Assembly (NCBI RefSeq): GCF_963924675.1 | Contig: NC_089236.1 | Location: 47,214,500-47,278,499 of the forward strand | Direction: 5' to 3' | DNA from: Phocoena phocoena | Lineage: Eukaryota; Chordata; Mammalia; Artiodactyla; Phocoenidae | DNA length: 64,000 nt | In this document: one piece after another, positions 63,160-64,000 of the stretch | Layout of the letters: the number at the start of each line of letters is the position of its first letter | Numbering within the stretch: the stretch's first letter is position 1 | Position numbers and translations under genes: made by a program | The notes under the pieces: generated by a model | What the model saw: only the letters and a program-made list of their open reading frames with translations | Told to the model about the DNA's origin: nothing | Database searches by the model: none

Positions 63160-64000
63160 TAGTGGAGAACTTGGCATCAATGAATCTCCAGATGGAGGAA
63201 AATATTACCTTCAACCTGGAGACAATCATCTATTTACCCATTTAAAGTGTGAATTCTAGATTAAAGCACTGCTAGGTAACATTCCAGCCTACTTGGAATT
63301 CTCTTGAGACGAAGATTTTATTGCTTCTTGAGGCAGCATATTCTACCTTCACACAGCTGGGACCACAGGAATGTGCCCCTTAAATTGAACAGAAGCCCAC
63401 AGTCCTCATCCCTCCCATACATCAAATTCAATTTTCATATGATAATAATACTTTACATTTATTGAGTTCTTACTACATGCAGGCACCATGCTAAATGCTT
63501 TAAGTGTACCTTCTTGTCCTGTCCTCATAACAGCTGTAGGAAGTAATTGTGTTTTTAATCCTAAATGTTTCCATTTTTCTAAGAAACTTGTTAGCTTTTA
63601 TGTAAAAAAAAAAAAAAAAAAAAAAAGGCAGCCGAGGATATCTTTTCAAAGAGTTTCCATGACCTGGCCATCTGCTTGCATCAAAGCAAACTAGATATCC
63701 ATTTTCTGCTTCAGCGTCTTCCAAATATCCTGTAAACTGGTGACTTTGAAGGGCACAAGAGTGAAGAAAATTCATAACCTTGATCACTCTCCCCTAACAT
63801 AATGTAATGAACCTCACTTGCAGAGTTCACAGCATAGACTCTCCAGATGCATGGAAATTGAGTTCACTTTCTCTTTTGGATTTAAATAAACTATTGAGAT
63901 CTCCTATTGTATTTATTTTATTATAGGCACCTTATCTGTGACAAATGATCTCAGTTTTCTACATTTAGACTAAAGTTCTTAACTTTCTTGCAGGAATGAT
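63160..64000. other. Upstream intergenic DNA at window end
   Basis: No gene. Contains a MIR and a 23-base A run at 63604-63626; otherwise unique-looking sequence. Confidence 0.55.
63440..63570 (-). mobile_element. MIR, minus orientation
   Basis: CATTTATTGAGTTCTTACTA, GCAGGCACCATGCTAAATGC and CTGTCCTCATAACAGCTGTA follow the reversed MIR 3' half. Confidence 0.75.

Overview
This is mammalian nuclear DNA holding the first coding exon of one gene, DACH1, on the minus strand. The organism is most likely a cetacean, probably a toothed whale. This rests on five tRNA-derived SINEs of the CHR type found in whales, hippos and ruminants. Three of them (53.2, 58.6 and 62.9 kb) are the shorter form that I know as abundant in dolphins and their relatives. 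All repeat families are named from memory; no library search was possible.

Layout. Positions 1-36936 are the 5' part of DACH1 intron 1, read on the minus strand. Positions 36937-37757 are the coding part of exon 1, inside a CpG island of about 36.1-38.1 kb. Positions 37758 to about 38480 are the purine-rich 5' UTR and promoter. From about 38.5 kb to 64 kb is upstream non-genic DNA. I see no other functional protein-coding gene. Most open frames are read-through of CTG/CCG repeats, antisense L1 or SINE sequence, or chance frames in AT-rich DNA.

Repeats are uneven. The intron segment 7.8-22.4 kb carries CHR SINEs, L1 tails, L2 and MIR. From about 22.36 to 45.93 kb, centred on the DACH1 start, I recognise no lineage-specific SINE or L1, as expected around a strongly regulated developmental gene. 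Upstream, 45.9-64 kb is a nested landscape: several L1 fragments, a MER5-type DNA transposon, an MLT1-like LTR, CHR SINEs, a roughly 0.96-kb insertion that looks like a processed retrocopy, and a short RPL12 coding fragment spliced into an old L2.

The points most worth a second look are: a start-stop upstream ORF (ATG TGA) two bases before the DACH1 ATG; two overlapping perfect hairpins about 1.1 kb upstream of that ATG; the RPL12/L2 chimera; the retroposon-poor domain; and the coding repeat tracts of exon 1.
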